Part shown: one piece after another, positions 13,901-25,057 of the stretch
Numbering within the stretch: the first letter of the stretch is position 1
How the letters are laid out: every line of letters starts with the position of its first letter
Assembly: GCF_003369915.1 (NCBI RefSeq)
Contig: NC_046673.1
Span: 7,734,001 to 7,798,000, forward strand
Source: Drosophila miranda
Taxonomy: Eukaryota > Arthropoda > Insecta > Diptera > Drosophilidae
Direction: 5' to 3'
Length of the DNA: 64,000 nucleotides
Position numbers and translations under genes: made by a program
The notes under the pieces: generated by a model
Told to the model about the DNA's origin: nothing
Databases searched by the model: none
Seen by the model: the letters and a program-made list of their open reading frames with translations, nothing else

Positions 13901-14159
13901 TTTGGGGATCGCTCAGCGAGGGGTGCAAAAAAGGGCAGAGCTGCGTGGGAGTGGACGCTGCCATCGATCAACCATGAACTCGGCCGTTCCCCTGCCTCTC
14001 CCTGGCTCCCTGCCCCCTTGCCCATCGGGCTTAACCTTTTAAAGTTCAGTTCCACACAACACTGGACAGTTTTTCTGTCTACCTATTGGATAGAGAGGGT
14101 ATGATGAATGGCAGCAGAATATGATTCAATGAAACTCCCTTTGATTTTAACAATAAAAC
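7993..14159. other. Non-coding DNA with microsatellites
   Basis: No supported gene. I see CT-rich tracts (9350-9380, 10605-10625), a poly-T run at about 9686-9702, a TG/TA-rich tract at about 11235-11290, GAATGAATGAAT at about 10655-10675, and repeated 'CACTCTCCACACTCC' near 12340-12380. Open frames of 70-130 codons exist on both strands but follow simple-sequence composition. Confidence 0.5.
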
Positions 14160-14610
14160 GGGTTTTATTTCTTTTAAATAATAATTATTGTTTAGTAAAA
14201 TTAAATTACAACTTTTATTAAAAAATAATTTTTAAAAAAAATTACGAACAAAAATAATTTTAAAAAAACATTAAAAAAAATAGTTTAAAAAAATATTTTA
14301 AAAATGTAAAAAAAAAAAATAATTAAAAAAATAAATAAATAGCTTAAAATAAATATATAATAAAAAAAATAATTAAAAAATAAAAATATTAAAAAAAATA
14401 AAAATATATATATATTTAAAACACTTTCGTTAAGGAAATTTCCACTCGCCAAAGCTAATTTAGGCGCATTTTTGTTTTAAAGCAATCAAATCACGGTTAT
14501 AAAAATTAGCCAAAATTGATTCATTGATCGTTTAAAATTTATTTTTTTTTGGAAAATCGCTATAAAAAAAAAACAGTAAACTGAAAAGTTTTTTTTTTTT
14601 TTTTTAATGC
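14160..14610. other. AT-rich low-complexity stretch
   Basis: This is dominated by A-runs and 'AATAATTAAAAAAATAA' phrases, with a (TA)n segment at about 14405-14417 and a poly-T at about 14589-14605. Nothing gene-like is visible. Confidence 0.7.
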
Positions 14611-15809
14611 TTAAATCGAAATTTCGGGTCCTATTTTTCCTCCAGGGTATCAATTATTTCAGCCCGTCTTCCCTGCTCCTTCTTCATTTTGTTGTTGTTT
14701 TTGGTTTTTTGTCTAAGAATTCCGGGTGCCCACACTGCGTTGTCCCCCCCCCTTGTCCCCTGCGTGGCAGGCAGCTTCGTCATCGGCTCCAACTGTAAAC
14801 TGAACGAAATCCGAATCGAGTTGTGCCAAAAGCAAAAGCATTTTAACTGTCTTACGTAACGGATGAGTGGAAAGAGAGGAGCGAGCAGATAAAACAAAGA
14901 GAGCGAGGGACAGAGAGAGGGAAATAACTTTATTACGATCTGAAAAGACCTTGCCCAATTAGACAATGTGGTTGTTGCCGGTTGTTGGAGTGCAAAAATT
15001 TATATTTCATTTAAATTTATATGGTACTTAATAATGCAGCAGAAGTACCCTTCTTGGTACCCTGTAGAGGGACGGTACGGGGAACAGTATGTATTTAATC
15101 CCCAAAAATTGGTTAACCGATACAAAAGTACAAGAATAAAGTAAATTCTAAGCGATGTATCCATTAGTTGTCTTTTTTGATGATATTGCTGAGCCCCCCA
15201 CAGAATTCTTTTCTTGTAGTAGACATCTTCTATCAGAAAAGATGGTCAAGAATAATAAATATCTAGAATAATCATTGCCATATCTAAGGTACAAAAAGTA
15301 CTACCTCCCAGCGCATCGATGGGCCCTTTAATTGTCGAAGGTGAGCCACGTCTCTCCCTCACTCAACAAACTATGTATCTTTGGGGAATATCTTGTGGGA
15401 ATCGTGTATATCTGTGCTCTGCGCAGGCAAGTTCTTGGCAACTTTGTTGCCTCATTGCGTATGCAGATCGTGTTGCTAATTGAATCAAACGCCAAACATG
15501 AATTCATTGAAATTTGTGGTCAGACAGAGTTGACTCCGACTCCGACTCAGCACAGCACTAAGCATTTCAATTTAGTGCCAGCAACTGTAAATACCCCGTA
15601 GTCTTGGACCACGGACACAGGTTGGGGTATGCTGTGGATCCACAGAGAGTAAAATTTAAGGAGAACAGGTGTTTTCATTGGTGGAAAAACGGTATCTACT
15701 GATCCATTTTAAACTACACACAGATCGAATAATTATTGCAAACAGAATTGGGGAAAAGCAAAGGGATATTCCCTTACTCGACTCGACTTGAGTCGGAGAG
15801 CGATCACGA

Positions 15810-16070
15810 TCACACACTACGTCCACAAATTGCGTGTATTTTGTTATTGGATTCTCGGCTTCGATACTCGGTCTTTAAGAGCTAGAGAAAACGAGTTTTC
15901 TGTGAAGATTCCTTTCATATCGGCACTGAAATAAGTAATAGATTCTGTCACGCCCTCGCAACTGACGAATATCTGTGGCATCCACAATTAAAAATGGAAA
16001 ATTTGTACCAGATTGAATCAGTTCTGATCATTATTATCTCCAGAATGCTGGACTCCTGCTCTTCTAGTTG
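15810..16070 (+). mobile_element. DINE-1-like fragment leading into the 52-bp array
   Basis: At 15963-15985 the phrase 'TCTGTGGCATCCACAAT' matches the internal block of the left-end element (about 103-118). It is followed by a diverged match to its 'ACCAGAT..AT.ATTATTAT..CCAGAATC' segment. A diverged single copy of the minisatellite unit lies just upstream at about 15818-15870. The array therefore appears to have arisen inside or beside an old Helitron-like insertion. Confidence 0.45.
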
Positions 16071-16400
16071 CATTCTCGGTCTGGAGTCTCCATGTCCACA
16101 AATGGCGTGTATTTTGTCTTTGCATTCTCGGTCCCGAGTCTCTTCGTCCACCAATGGCGTGTATTTTGTGTTTGCATTCTCGGTCCCGAGTCTCCAGGTC
16201 CACAAATGATGCGTATTTTGTCTTTGCATTCTCGGTCTCGAGTCTCCAGGTCCACAAACTATGTGTATTTTGTCTTTGCATTCTCGGTCTCGAGTCTCCA
16301 GGTCCACAAACTATGTGTATTTTGTCTTTGCATTCTCGGTCTCGAGTCTTCAGGTCCACAAAAGATGTATATTTTGTCTTTGCATTCTCGGAGACGAGCC
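16071..16400 (+). repeat. 52-bp minisatellite, six full units plus a partial one
   Basis: The unit start 'CATTCTCGG' occurs at 16071, 16123, 16175, 16227, 16279, 16331 and 16383, an exact 52-base period. Units differ by a few substitutions; the copies starting at 16227 and 16279 are the most alike. Because 52 is not a multiple of three, the frames across it shift from unit to unit. The repetitive Arg/Cys-rich peptides on either strand are not credible proteins. Confidence 0.92.
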
Positions 16401-17487
16401 TCCGCTGCTTGTTGCCGAGGAATAAATCTCGCATCAGCTCGGACCAAATACTGGGTATCCCTGTAGTCGTAATGCCAGCTAAAAGCCTTTGCTACGTGTT
16501 TAATTTTATTTTATGATGCGACATCAAGATAATTTGTTGCTGTTGTTGGTGTTGCTGTGGCTGTGGCTGTTGCCTGGCCCAAATGCTAAACACGGCAGCC
16601 GATTTCAGTCATGAAAGGGGGGGACTACCAGAGGTGGAGCGACAGGAGCAGCAGAGTCCAAGTCACTGTTTGTTTTTGTCGTCTGTCCGCCGTCCCGCTG
16701 TCCCGCTGTCACTGTCAGGAAGGAGAGAGCTCCACAGAGAAGCGGAGCGGACAGTGACAGACGCAGTGCCAGTGCCAGAGCAGGAGCAGGAGCTGGGACT
16801 GGAGCTGGCAAAGGGGATAAACAGATGTGTGTGTGTGTGGGAGGGGTGGGGAATGCAAGGCAATTAGAAAACCAGTCCAGCGAGAGCGACGACAGCCGAG
16901 CGCTTCTCATTATTGATGGGGTTCCCAAGAAGAGCGGGAATATTGGCTAAGACATTCAGGACACAACAGGGCTTCAAAGAGTTATTGAATCCAATAACAT
17001 TGGAGTCTCCTGAACCAGGTGGAGGCCCTAGTTCTGGCAGAGTATCCAGTCCTCGCCCTTTCCAATCCCATTTCCCATTCCCATTCCATTGGACTTCTTT
17101 GCGATGCTTGCGTGATGCGTTGTCGGGGCCGTCTTTGGCAGGAGGAGTGGCCAAGAAGCAGAAGCAGCTGGTCAACTATTTAGTATGCCAGAGTTGTCGC
17201 CAATGTTGGTTGCCCGCCTGCCTGTGTGTGTGTGTGTGTGTGTGTGTGTGCTTTAGTTGTTGCCGGAAGTGCAATTGCTTCATTACGGCACGTACTTTGT
17301 CAAAAGGCGTTTGGCGTTGAGTCATTTTATTTGATTTCTGGCGGGGATCCAGAGCTCTTCCAACTTGTGAATGAACGAGTGAATGAATGAATGAAAATTA
17401 TCTGTGGTTCACGCCATGTGTGGGCTGTACTCAAGAATGGAAACCACATGCTAATCTTTGTTTGGTTTCTTTCTTTTTTTTTTGCAG
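16401..17487. other. Intronic DNA upstream of the first visible Drak exon
   Basis: The first visible Drak exon begins mid-codon behind a pyrimidine-rich acceptor, so the sequence before it must be intron. It contains a (TG)n run at about 17222-17251 and a GAATGAATGAATGAA run at about 17370-17390. I could not find the exon encoding the kinase N-terminus and most of the glycine loop. Confidence 0.6.
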
Positions 17488-19681
17488 GGGCAAATTCGCC
17501 GCCGTTCGCCGTGCCATTCACAAGAACACGGGCTCCCATTTCGCGGCAAAGTTCCTGAAGCGACGCCGACGCGCCCAGAGCAGCGACAAGGAGATCAAAC
17601 ACGAGATCGCCGTCCTAATACTCTGCGAGGGCGAGGAAAACATTGTCAATCTGAATGCGGTGCACGAGACCCGTTCGGACACAGCCCTGCTGCTGGAACT
17701 GTAAGTGATTCGTGGGTGAAGGCCCCCCCCCTTGTAGTCCCTTCCCCCATTTGAATGCATCCTTCTCTTGTTGCAGGGCCACTGGTGGCGAGCTGCAGAC
17801 CATACTGGACAACGAGGAGTGCCTGACAGAGGCCCAGGCCCGCCACTGCATGCGAGAGGTGCTGAAGGCTCTCAAGTTTCTCCACGACCGATCCATTGCC
17901 CACCTGGACCTCAAGCCACAGAACATTTTGCTCGCCGGCGAGCGTATAGAAGGTGAGTCTCAGTCCCAGGCCGAGTACCAGTCCTAACCGTTTTGCTCTC
18001 GCCCGCAGATGGCCTCAAGCTCTGTGACTTTGGGATCTCGCGCGTTGTGTGCGAGGGCATCAATGTCCGCGAGATGGCCGGCACACCCGACTACGTGGCC
18101 CCCGAGGTGCTCCAGTACGAGCCGCTCTCCCTGCTGACGGACATCTGGTCCGTGGGCGTTCTCACCTATGTCTTGCTCTCCGGCTTCTCGCCCTTTGGCG
18201 GGGACACCAAGCAGGAGACCTTCCTCAATATCTCGCAGTGTGCGCTCACCTTTCCGGACAACCTATTCGGTGGCGTCTCGCCAGTGGCCATCGATTTCAT
18301 ACGCCGCGCATTGCGAATTAAGCCAAAGTGAGTGCAAAACGTGGCATGGAGTAGCCTCTGGTTGAAGTTTCAATGTTTTATTGTTTGTTTTTGTTTCTTC
18401 AGCGATCGCATGAGTGCCGCTGGATGCCTGGAACATGTCTGGCTGAAGGATGAGAGCTCGATGGATAGACAAATGTATCTGCAGGCTCAGAGCGATGCCG
18501 AAGAGGAAGAGGAGGAGGAGGAGGAGGAAGACGACCTTGAGGATGAGGAAGTGGAGGAGCCAGTGGCCGAGGAGAAGGCAGAGGAGCAGGAACAGCAACA
18601 GCATCAGCAGTCACAGGAACAACAAAAGCATCAGAAGCAACAGAAGCCCAGCAGTGGCAGCAACAAACCCACGCACAATGGCCACCATCGGGCCCACAGC
18701 AATGGGAGCAGTAGCAGCATCTCAAAGATACCCATTGCCACCGGGAAGCTCCTGGGAAGCCCCATAAGCAGCACCAGCACCAGCACAGAGACAACGACAG
18801 CCATACACACGCTGACCAGCAATGGACACGGACAGAGCAATACGGTCTGCCTGTCCGCCAAGCCCACTCAGATCGTGACACCCACACGTCGAGCCTCCGA
18901 CTCGGACAAGGAGAACACATACACGGCGACATTTGTGAAGAAGCCCCCGGTGCAGGCCACCATCCAGCTGGGCAGCAACGGCCTCGACGAGTCCGCCACA
19001 GTGGTGGCCACCCTGACACTCTTTCCCGATGCGCCCACCACACCGAAAGTGATCCGCAAGACACCCACGGGAGAGTCCCATGGATCGGCCACCTCGGTGA
19101 AGGCTCTGGTCAAGAAGTTTCAGCTGGAGGAGACGCTAGTCTGCCCCGGACACAGCAGCACCAGCAGCCACAACGGCCACAGTCCCGTCAACGGGTGCGG
19201 CGGCAGTAGCGGGAGCAGCAACGGCAACAATATGCGACGCAGTGCTGGAGGAAACAGCAGCAACATCAGCTACTCGGCAGCAGCCGCGACAGCAGCACGA
19301 ATGAACAGCATTCGCCGCGCCTCCGACCCGCTGATGGCCGTCTATAAGAAGCAGCCACAGAACAGCAGCGCCAACAGCAATAGTTCCAGCAGCAACAGCA
19401 ACAATCCCAGCCCCGGCAGCAGTCCCAGCTCGGGCAGCACGGCCACCCTGCTCCTGAATAGCCATCGCCTGGCGTCCGCGTCCGGGCCAGCCAGCACGGT
19501 CGCCAGCACCGTTGTAGCCTCAAGCAGCAGCACCAAAGCTACTGCCACTGCCCACCATCTGCACCACCACCACTTGCACCACCACCACCATCACCATCAC
19601 CATGTGGTGATCGCCGCAAAGAACGCCGCTGCCGTGGCCGCCACCAACAACCTGAGCCTGGACCAGGGTATCATCTGTTAG
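17488..19681 (+). CDS. Drak: Drak, death-associated protein kinase related (C-terminal 661 residues; 5' exons not in view)
   Basis: Serine/threonine kinase of the DAPK/STK17 (DRAK) family. In flies Drak is known as a kinase acting on the myosin regulatory light chain in tissue morphogenesis. Four exons are visible: 17488-17700, 17777-17952, 18009-18327 and 18403-19681. All have GT/AG junctions that keep one frame. The piece starts inside the glycine loop (RGKFAAVR). It then shows the ATP-binding Lys in FAAKFLKRRRR, the catalytic loop HLDLKPQN (family-typical HLD rather than HRD), the DFG motif in LCDFGISR, and GTPDYVAPE at the activation segment. The last exon carries a non-catalytic tail: an acidic Glu run, Gln/His-rich and Ser/Asn-rich stretches, and a poly-His block near the C-terminus. 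The first base completes a codon begun in an upstream exon I could not locate. Kinase identity is firm; the Drak name rests on similarity recalled from STK17 proteins. Confidence 0.9.
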
Positions 19682-20090
19682 CTAAGGGCCAGCCGTGCGA
19701 GCCGCAATGCCAAAAGTTTCTTTCATCGCCTCCTCTGCTGCATGTAACAGAGCCCGACCCGGCCCGGATCCCCCCAGTTGTCACCCAGTCCCACAGGGCA
19801 GCGAAGCAGCAGCTCTCCTAGCCGCTGGTCTACTAGGAAAGAGTGCCACCGCCAGCCCACTGGGCGATCGCATTGGATAGCCAATGGTGATGGCAATGGC
19901 AATGGCAACGGTTTTGGGATCGGGTGCTGCAGAGGAAGATGGCGATGGGTAGGGAGCAGGAGCCGGAGATGGAAATGGAGATGGAGATGGAGAGAGGAAC
20001 AGCTGGATCATCAGGAGGATGCATTGATTTGATTTGAGTTCGTCTTAGTAAATGTTTATTGCCTTAGTGTCTAAGGAGAGGAAAGGAAAG

Positions 20091-20150
<60 letters not shown>

Positions 20151-20194
20151 GTCTAAGTTAGTACTAGTATACCCAACCCCCCCCCCCCCCCCCC
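20091..20194 (+). repeat. Poly-C tracts (57 and 18 bases)
   Basis: An uninterrupted run of 57 C occupies 20091-20147. A second run of 18 C is at 20177-20194, with the short phrase 'TAAGTCTAAGTTAGTACTAG' between them. Such lengths are exceptional in fly DNA; they may be a real hypermutable tract or partly an assembly or sequencing artefact. Confidence 0.95.
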
Positions 20195-20211
20195 TCACCA
20201 TCTACAAGCAC

Positions 20212-20242
<31 letters not shown>

Positions 20243-21798
20243 AACACACACACAAACAGAAAGGAGAAAGTGGAAAATGGGAATCCCTGATAATGGATGA
20301 TAGATGAAGGATGTAGCTAAATCTAAACGAGTTTTATATAGTCTAAATCGAGTTGGCAGCTCTGCGGCCGCATTGGCAAAACAAAAAAAAAACAAAAGAA
20401 TGAATTAAGAAACGAAAGAGATCTACGGAAAAGAATATAGAGAGAACGAGAGAAAGGGGAGACGTTTTAGTGGAGTAAGAATAACGATTTCAACGGAATT
20501 TTGGTAGACATATCATTCATGTTTGTTACACATATGCATAGATGCCTGTCCGGTAAAACGAGAAGGAACACAGAACGGAACGGAACGGAATGTAAATCCA
20601 TTGTTTCAACGAACATTAACGCAAATGTCAATTAGGGCGTTCCGGCATAGCATAAATTATACAATTATACGTTATATACGTTATATATATATATATATAT
20701 ATATACATACAAGAAGAATACATAAACCTATATATAACATAATATACTATGTACCAAAAAGATAGATTCATTTTTAATGCTAAAACAAAAACAAAAACAA
20801 AACGAAAAGAAATTTGTTGCAAATATCACACGTATTAACGTATCAGCCAATCAAGCAATCAATCAATCATATAGACGTGTTGTTCGATTAAAGGAAATTT
20901 TAGAGAATGTTAAAAGCCAAGCAAAATTGTTAATTGTGTGTCTGTGTGTGTTCGTTCGTTCAAATCGTTCAAATCGTTAAAGTCGTTTGATAAATGTTGC
21001 TAAAATACATAATACATAATACATATTGAATAGAAAGCCCATATATAACGTTAATATGTCTGCCCATCCGGAGAGAGAGAGAACATTTAATGCTTATTTT
21101 ATGTATGTATCTAGGTCTAGCTCTATTCCTATTCCTATCTCTAGCCCCCGCTCCCCACTCGTTTCGTTTCCCCCCCACACCCACACCCATTTCCAATTCC
21201 ACTGTTTTCCTTATGTTGAGTCGGTTTTTGTATATATTTTCCAGCAATCAGAATCAGAATTTGCTGTGTACCTTACATGTAATTCTTCTATTTTTTTTTT
21301 TTTTAATAGTATCTTAGAGCTTCATACGAGTTGTATTTATTAGGCAAAACGTTTTGTGTGGTCGACGGATGAGGATGAGGACAAGGATGGTCAGTTAATT
21401 GTTAAAGAGAAATGCTTAATTTATCGTCACTGATTACCCTACCCTCTTTTATACTTAATAATTGTGTGTACTTCTCTTAATTATTACTATTAAATATATA
21501 CGTTCTTTTTTTTTTTAAACTCAAACCCCTGTTTTTGTGTTTACTGTACATGTACATGAGTTGTGGCGAACAGGCGCGAAAGCAGCCCCCACACATGCAT
21601 ACAGATTTAAGTGAGTCCAAGCGGATGAAACGATGCGAAAATTGTGTTTTAATTTGTAGTAATTTCAAATGATTTTTTTGTGTTAGAGAATCTACACATC
21701 TGCGGGGAGGAGAACACGAAACAAAGATGCAAATTCTATTATATATGTATTCTATTACATAGTAATTATTTTATAGATAACTAATTTAAAGTATATTC

Positions 21799-21804
21799 AA
21801 TAAA
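21799..21804 (+). promoter_or_regulatory. Polyadenylation signal AATAAA, probable end of Drak transcripts
   Basis: A canonical hexamer follows a long AU-rich 3' UTR. It is the last one before sequence that belongs to other features. The same hexamer is duplicated at 27109-27114, where it could terminate transcripts from the truncated exu copy. Confidence 0.5.
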
Positions 21805-21829
21805 AACCATACAAAAATTCAACTCTTTC

Positions 21830-23557
21830 TGCCTTTGTATTCAAACTTCCGTTCCAGTATTACTTTACGTAATATTTATAACCGGTATTCGAATAGTATG
21901 GGCGTATATTTTTGAAGATATATCGAGAAAATATATATGATCGTTCAAAAATTATGATTTTGGAAGGCCTACTGTGCGATTACTATTCAGTTGGAATCAT
22001 ATCCCACAGCTTCCCAAAGAAATATTTGGATACACCAGATTGCAGAATCGATCCAGTCTAGGTCTTCCTCTTCGAACCATTTGTAGTTTGTAGTCTCCAT
22101 TACTCCGTAGGCTGTAACAAAAGTAGGTCTTTAGGTTCCACGTCAGGCCTGTAAGGCGCGCTACCCATTGATTCGATGATTAATATCTGAGGACTGATGC
22201 GTCGTAATAAAGTAGGTCCATGGTTCCGTAAGGTTTTCCTCAACTATCCAAAAACTAGCGGCCAAACGATGGCTATGTACCACTCAGAATCGAGCCCCCT
22301 ACATAAAAACAAGCGAAAATTTAGTTCGTGCCAAAATATTTACTTGCTTTTTTCCTGTCAAAGCCCTGGCTAAGGGTCCTCTGGTCTGTGTATAGTGGCA
22401 AATAGTAGGCCAGCCGTCGCACAAAAGCAGCTGTCACGAGCAGCTACGAGGTTTCAATGTGAAATCATTCAGTCTACTCCCTGAGATCGTCAGGAACACA
22501 TCTAAATTTTTCCAAATTCTAAGTTCCAAATTCCAAATTTTAAGTTTTTTTCAAATTTTCGTCAGTTACTTTCAAGTTACCTTTGAACCAATAGTGAACA
22601 AGTGTAGGGGGGTCCTACAGAATACGACCGACGCATAATGAGAACTTCTGTTACACACTTAACATACACGGATAACATAAATTTCAACACCTGTATCGGT
22701 GAGTGCCCAGATAGCTATAATACCAGGAGTAGATTACTAACTTATGTTATTCTAACAGAAAATATTTGATGGAACCGACCCTACAACCCACGCATTCAGG
22801 ATGTGGGGGCCTGAGGATTGCATCACTTTGCCCCAGATACTCGTGCAGGTAAGAGTCAAAGAGATTATTGATTCTGTTTTCCTCTTATAGATATTTCTTG
22901 ATACCATTCTTGGGCCAAATGGTACCGTACTGTAACTTTTCTGTTTTTCATTAAATAATATTAAAAATGGTGCGTTCAAAATGTTGCTGAATGTTATTCA
23001 TGGGTTTGGATGGGGTTGGGAAAGAGAAAGTAGAATGTGGATACCTCAGCTGGCATGATGGCATGTCTGAGATCCGAATGGTCCGTCATCGAACATTCGA
23101 ATTGAATGTGGCGTATTTAATATTAAATTCGTTTATATGTAAAAGCCCAAAAGAATCGTTTCCGGCTAAATTATACAAAATCAATAGCCGAGTCTATATA
23201 GACAAGTCCTTGTGTCAGAGATATTTCACTGCTAGTTTTTAGAGACTACGGGCTAGAGAAAATTTTAAAAAGCTCTTGAATGTTCTGCTGTCTTCTGTCG
23301 CGAATGATGGTGTTATCTGGCACCGATGTGTGTGACTCCAGGATTCCCCTCAGTATTGTTCTCTGGCAGGAATCCATTAGCTTGATGGATCTATCTCCCA
23401 GACCACTGTCAGCTTCGATATAATCGATAGATGAAATCCGAAACAACGCCCATGACAATTTAATCAATATATGTCAGCCTAATAGTTTAGGCTTATCGTC
23501 GAACCCATCGGGCCAATTAGTTACAGATAATTTAACTGATGCATCTTCCGCATCCTT
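21830..23557. other. Spacer between Drak and the secreted-protein gene (copy A)
   Basis: No confident gene. It contains a possible pair of small + strand exons (listed separately at 22760-22937) and two weak ORFs. The + frame at 22991-23242 is broken by a 4-base indel in the duplicate copy, so it is unlikely to be coding. The - frame at 23246-23467 stays open in both copies but has no recognisable motif or start context. Positions 22490-22560 are T-rich with repeated 'CCAAATT' phrases. Confidence 0.4.
22760..22937 (+). CDS. Possible two-exon fragment of an unrecognised gene (copy A)
   Basis: An acceptor-like 'TTCTAACAG' precedes an open segment (KIFDGTDPTTHAFRMWGPED...) that ends at a strong donor, CAG|GTAAGAG. 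After a 42-base gap a TTATAG acceptor restores the frame (IFLDTILGPNGTVL) to a stop at about 22935-22937. The duplicate at about 28070-28250 keeps both splice sites, and its only coding difference I noticed (ACT to ACC) is silent. Against it: no upstream exon with a compatible phase was found, and a 42-base intron is shorter than usual. It may be a decayed gene end or chance. Confidence 0.25.
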
Positions 23558-24213
23558 CTAGTCCTTGGTCCAGACGTGGGGTACGGTTTCGTACTGTTTC
23601 AAGCGTTCGTTGAACTGTCCAAAGAAGAAGGCCTCCGTCTGATACAGCTTGAAGAGATAATAGAAACCCTCATGGACGTACTTGTTGTTCCAAGTCCAAA
23701 TGCAATGATTCGGGAAGAACATGACAATGCGGTGTCTCCCGCGCTCATCAAAATCGCAGGCCTGATGTACTGTATGAAAGTCGTAGGGAGTATCTTGCGT
23801 AAAAATATCTCTCTTCTTACGAACGATGTGCTTCAAAACAGTTGTTGCTGGCTGACGCTGACGCTGGTGCTGACCTTGTGCACTTGATCCCAGCTTGGAG
23901 TTGCTAGAGTTGCTAGAGTTGCTGGAGTTGCTAGAGTTGATAGAGTTGCTAGAGTTGCTGGAGTGGACCACCTCACCCATGGCCGTGGCCATTGGGACTG
24001 TCTGACCTTGGGTACTTTCAGTTTCGTTTGACTCCTGCATCCCACCAAGGTCGGGGGCCTTCTGGAACTCCTCTGTTGGTGTAAAAGTTCTTGCATTTCC
24101 GCTCGACTGTCAATATACCGAAAATGAATCGAGACGATATCAGGAGGTGAGGTTGAGGCACTTACTACGGCGAGGAGAGCGGCTAACAGGCAATTTATTT
24201 GCAACTTCATCAT
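23558..24213 (-). CDS. Probable secreted protein with Ser/Asn repeat, unrecognised (copy A)
   Basis: Two exons: 24166-24213 (16 codons, MMKLQINCLLAALLAV) and 23558-24106, joined across a 59-base intron with a GTAAGT donor and TTGACAG acceptor. The predicted protein is 198 residues. It has a hydrophobic signal peptide, a polar linker, a Ser/Asn tandem repeat around residues 60-85, a dibasic patch (IVRKKRD, a possible proprotein cleavage site), and a compact C-terminal part. That part has two cysteines and many aromatics (FFPNHCIWTWNNKY). An in-frame ATG six codons upstream (24231) is possible; I prefer 24213 or 24210 because they place the hydrophobic core at the N-terminus. The family is unknown to me. 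It is divergently placed, about 0.85 kb upstream of exu. Confidence 0.6.
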
Positions 24214-25057
24214 GTATCGAAAGCAGTCCAAGCATCTAAAAGCAATTTAATTGGTATTCCTGCTTAGCACGGGAGATTTGATTCGTTCTAAATAACGCTG
24301 AGCAATCGTACAAAAATAATCGTAGTAATGATTTATTTTAAATACGGTTACAGACAAGTAAGTCAAAAGCATGCAGATATATTTTGTATACCCGGTAATC
24401 ACAGGGTACTATGAAAGTATTAAAGCTTTCTGCTTTGATACTATTTGAGCTGGCTACTACGAAACTCTTTAAGCTGTCTTTGGAGTAACTTCCAGAGATG
24501 TCTTAACCATCAACGCTGGATGCTATATAACTACGAGTATCCAATCTGGATTCTATGTAGCAATCGAAGCTGTCTGCTATGGAGCTTTTAGAGCTTACTA
24601 ACTCTCAAAGCTGTCTTCCTTGTCATGAAAGCTGGATTCTATGTAACTATGAAAGCTGTCTGCTATTACACCATCAGCGCTGGATGCTTTTTAGCTGATT
24701 ATGCTGGAAGCGGGCCTCCTTATCTTTGCATTGTGTTCTTCAGCTGAGAGACGCCGGTTTTGTTTTTATTGCAACCCTACTGCCAGCGTTTTGCATATTT
24801 ATCCCACTGTGCACGCAACTCTAGTGAAAGCCGAAAGGTTTTCGCCCCATTGTACTTAAGACCAAGAAACTCATAAAGTAGGCCTTGACTTCGGTCAAAC
24901 TCCTGCCGTTTTCGAAGTTCCGGAAAAACTTAGACAAAAATTCATTACGTTTTAGTTTGTCGTACGGATTGTTTCTTTTTTGTGAGAGCTCGTCGGAAAA
25001 AAAAGTTTGTGTTTTGCCTTTTGTAAGAAAAGGGAAAAAAGTTCGTAGAACGCGAAA
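24214..25057. other. Divergent intergenic region between the secreted-protein gene and exu (copy A)
   Basis: It holds the ancestral long 5' flank of exu. From about 24415 to 24700 there is a degenerate tandem repeat built on phrases like 'GAAAGCTGTCTGCTATG' and 'GCTGGATTCTATGTAAC'. The last 220 bases before the exu ATG (from 24839) are the only 5' flank kept in the later 3.6-kb units. Confidence 0.6.

Larger units (their letters stand above)
19682..21830 (+). other. Drak: Drak 3' UTR
   Basis: No gene occurs between the Drak stop and the AATAAA at 21799-21804, so this is most simply a long 3' UTR. It contains C-runs of 57 and 18 bases, a CA-rich tract (about 20209-20256) and a (TA)n tract (about 20683-20704). 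The part from 20944 onward is duplicated at 26254 onward. Confidence 0.6.

Noticed and set aside
16071-16400. CRISPR-like array
   Set aside because: The units are contiguous with no unique spacers, and the genome is eukaryotic.
16018-16434. Repetitive 138-codon ORF across the 52-bp array
   Set aside because: The period is not a multiple of three, and both strands and several frames are open. This is a by-product of the minisatellite.
22991-23242. 83-codon + strand ORF between Drak and the secreted-protein gene
   Set aside because: A 4-base indel in the duplicate at about 28478 breaks it early, so the frame is not maintained.
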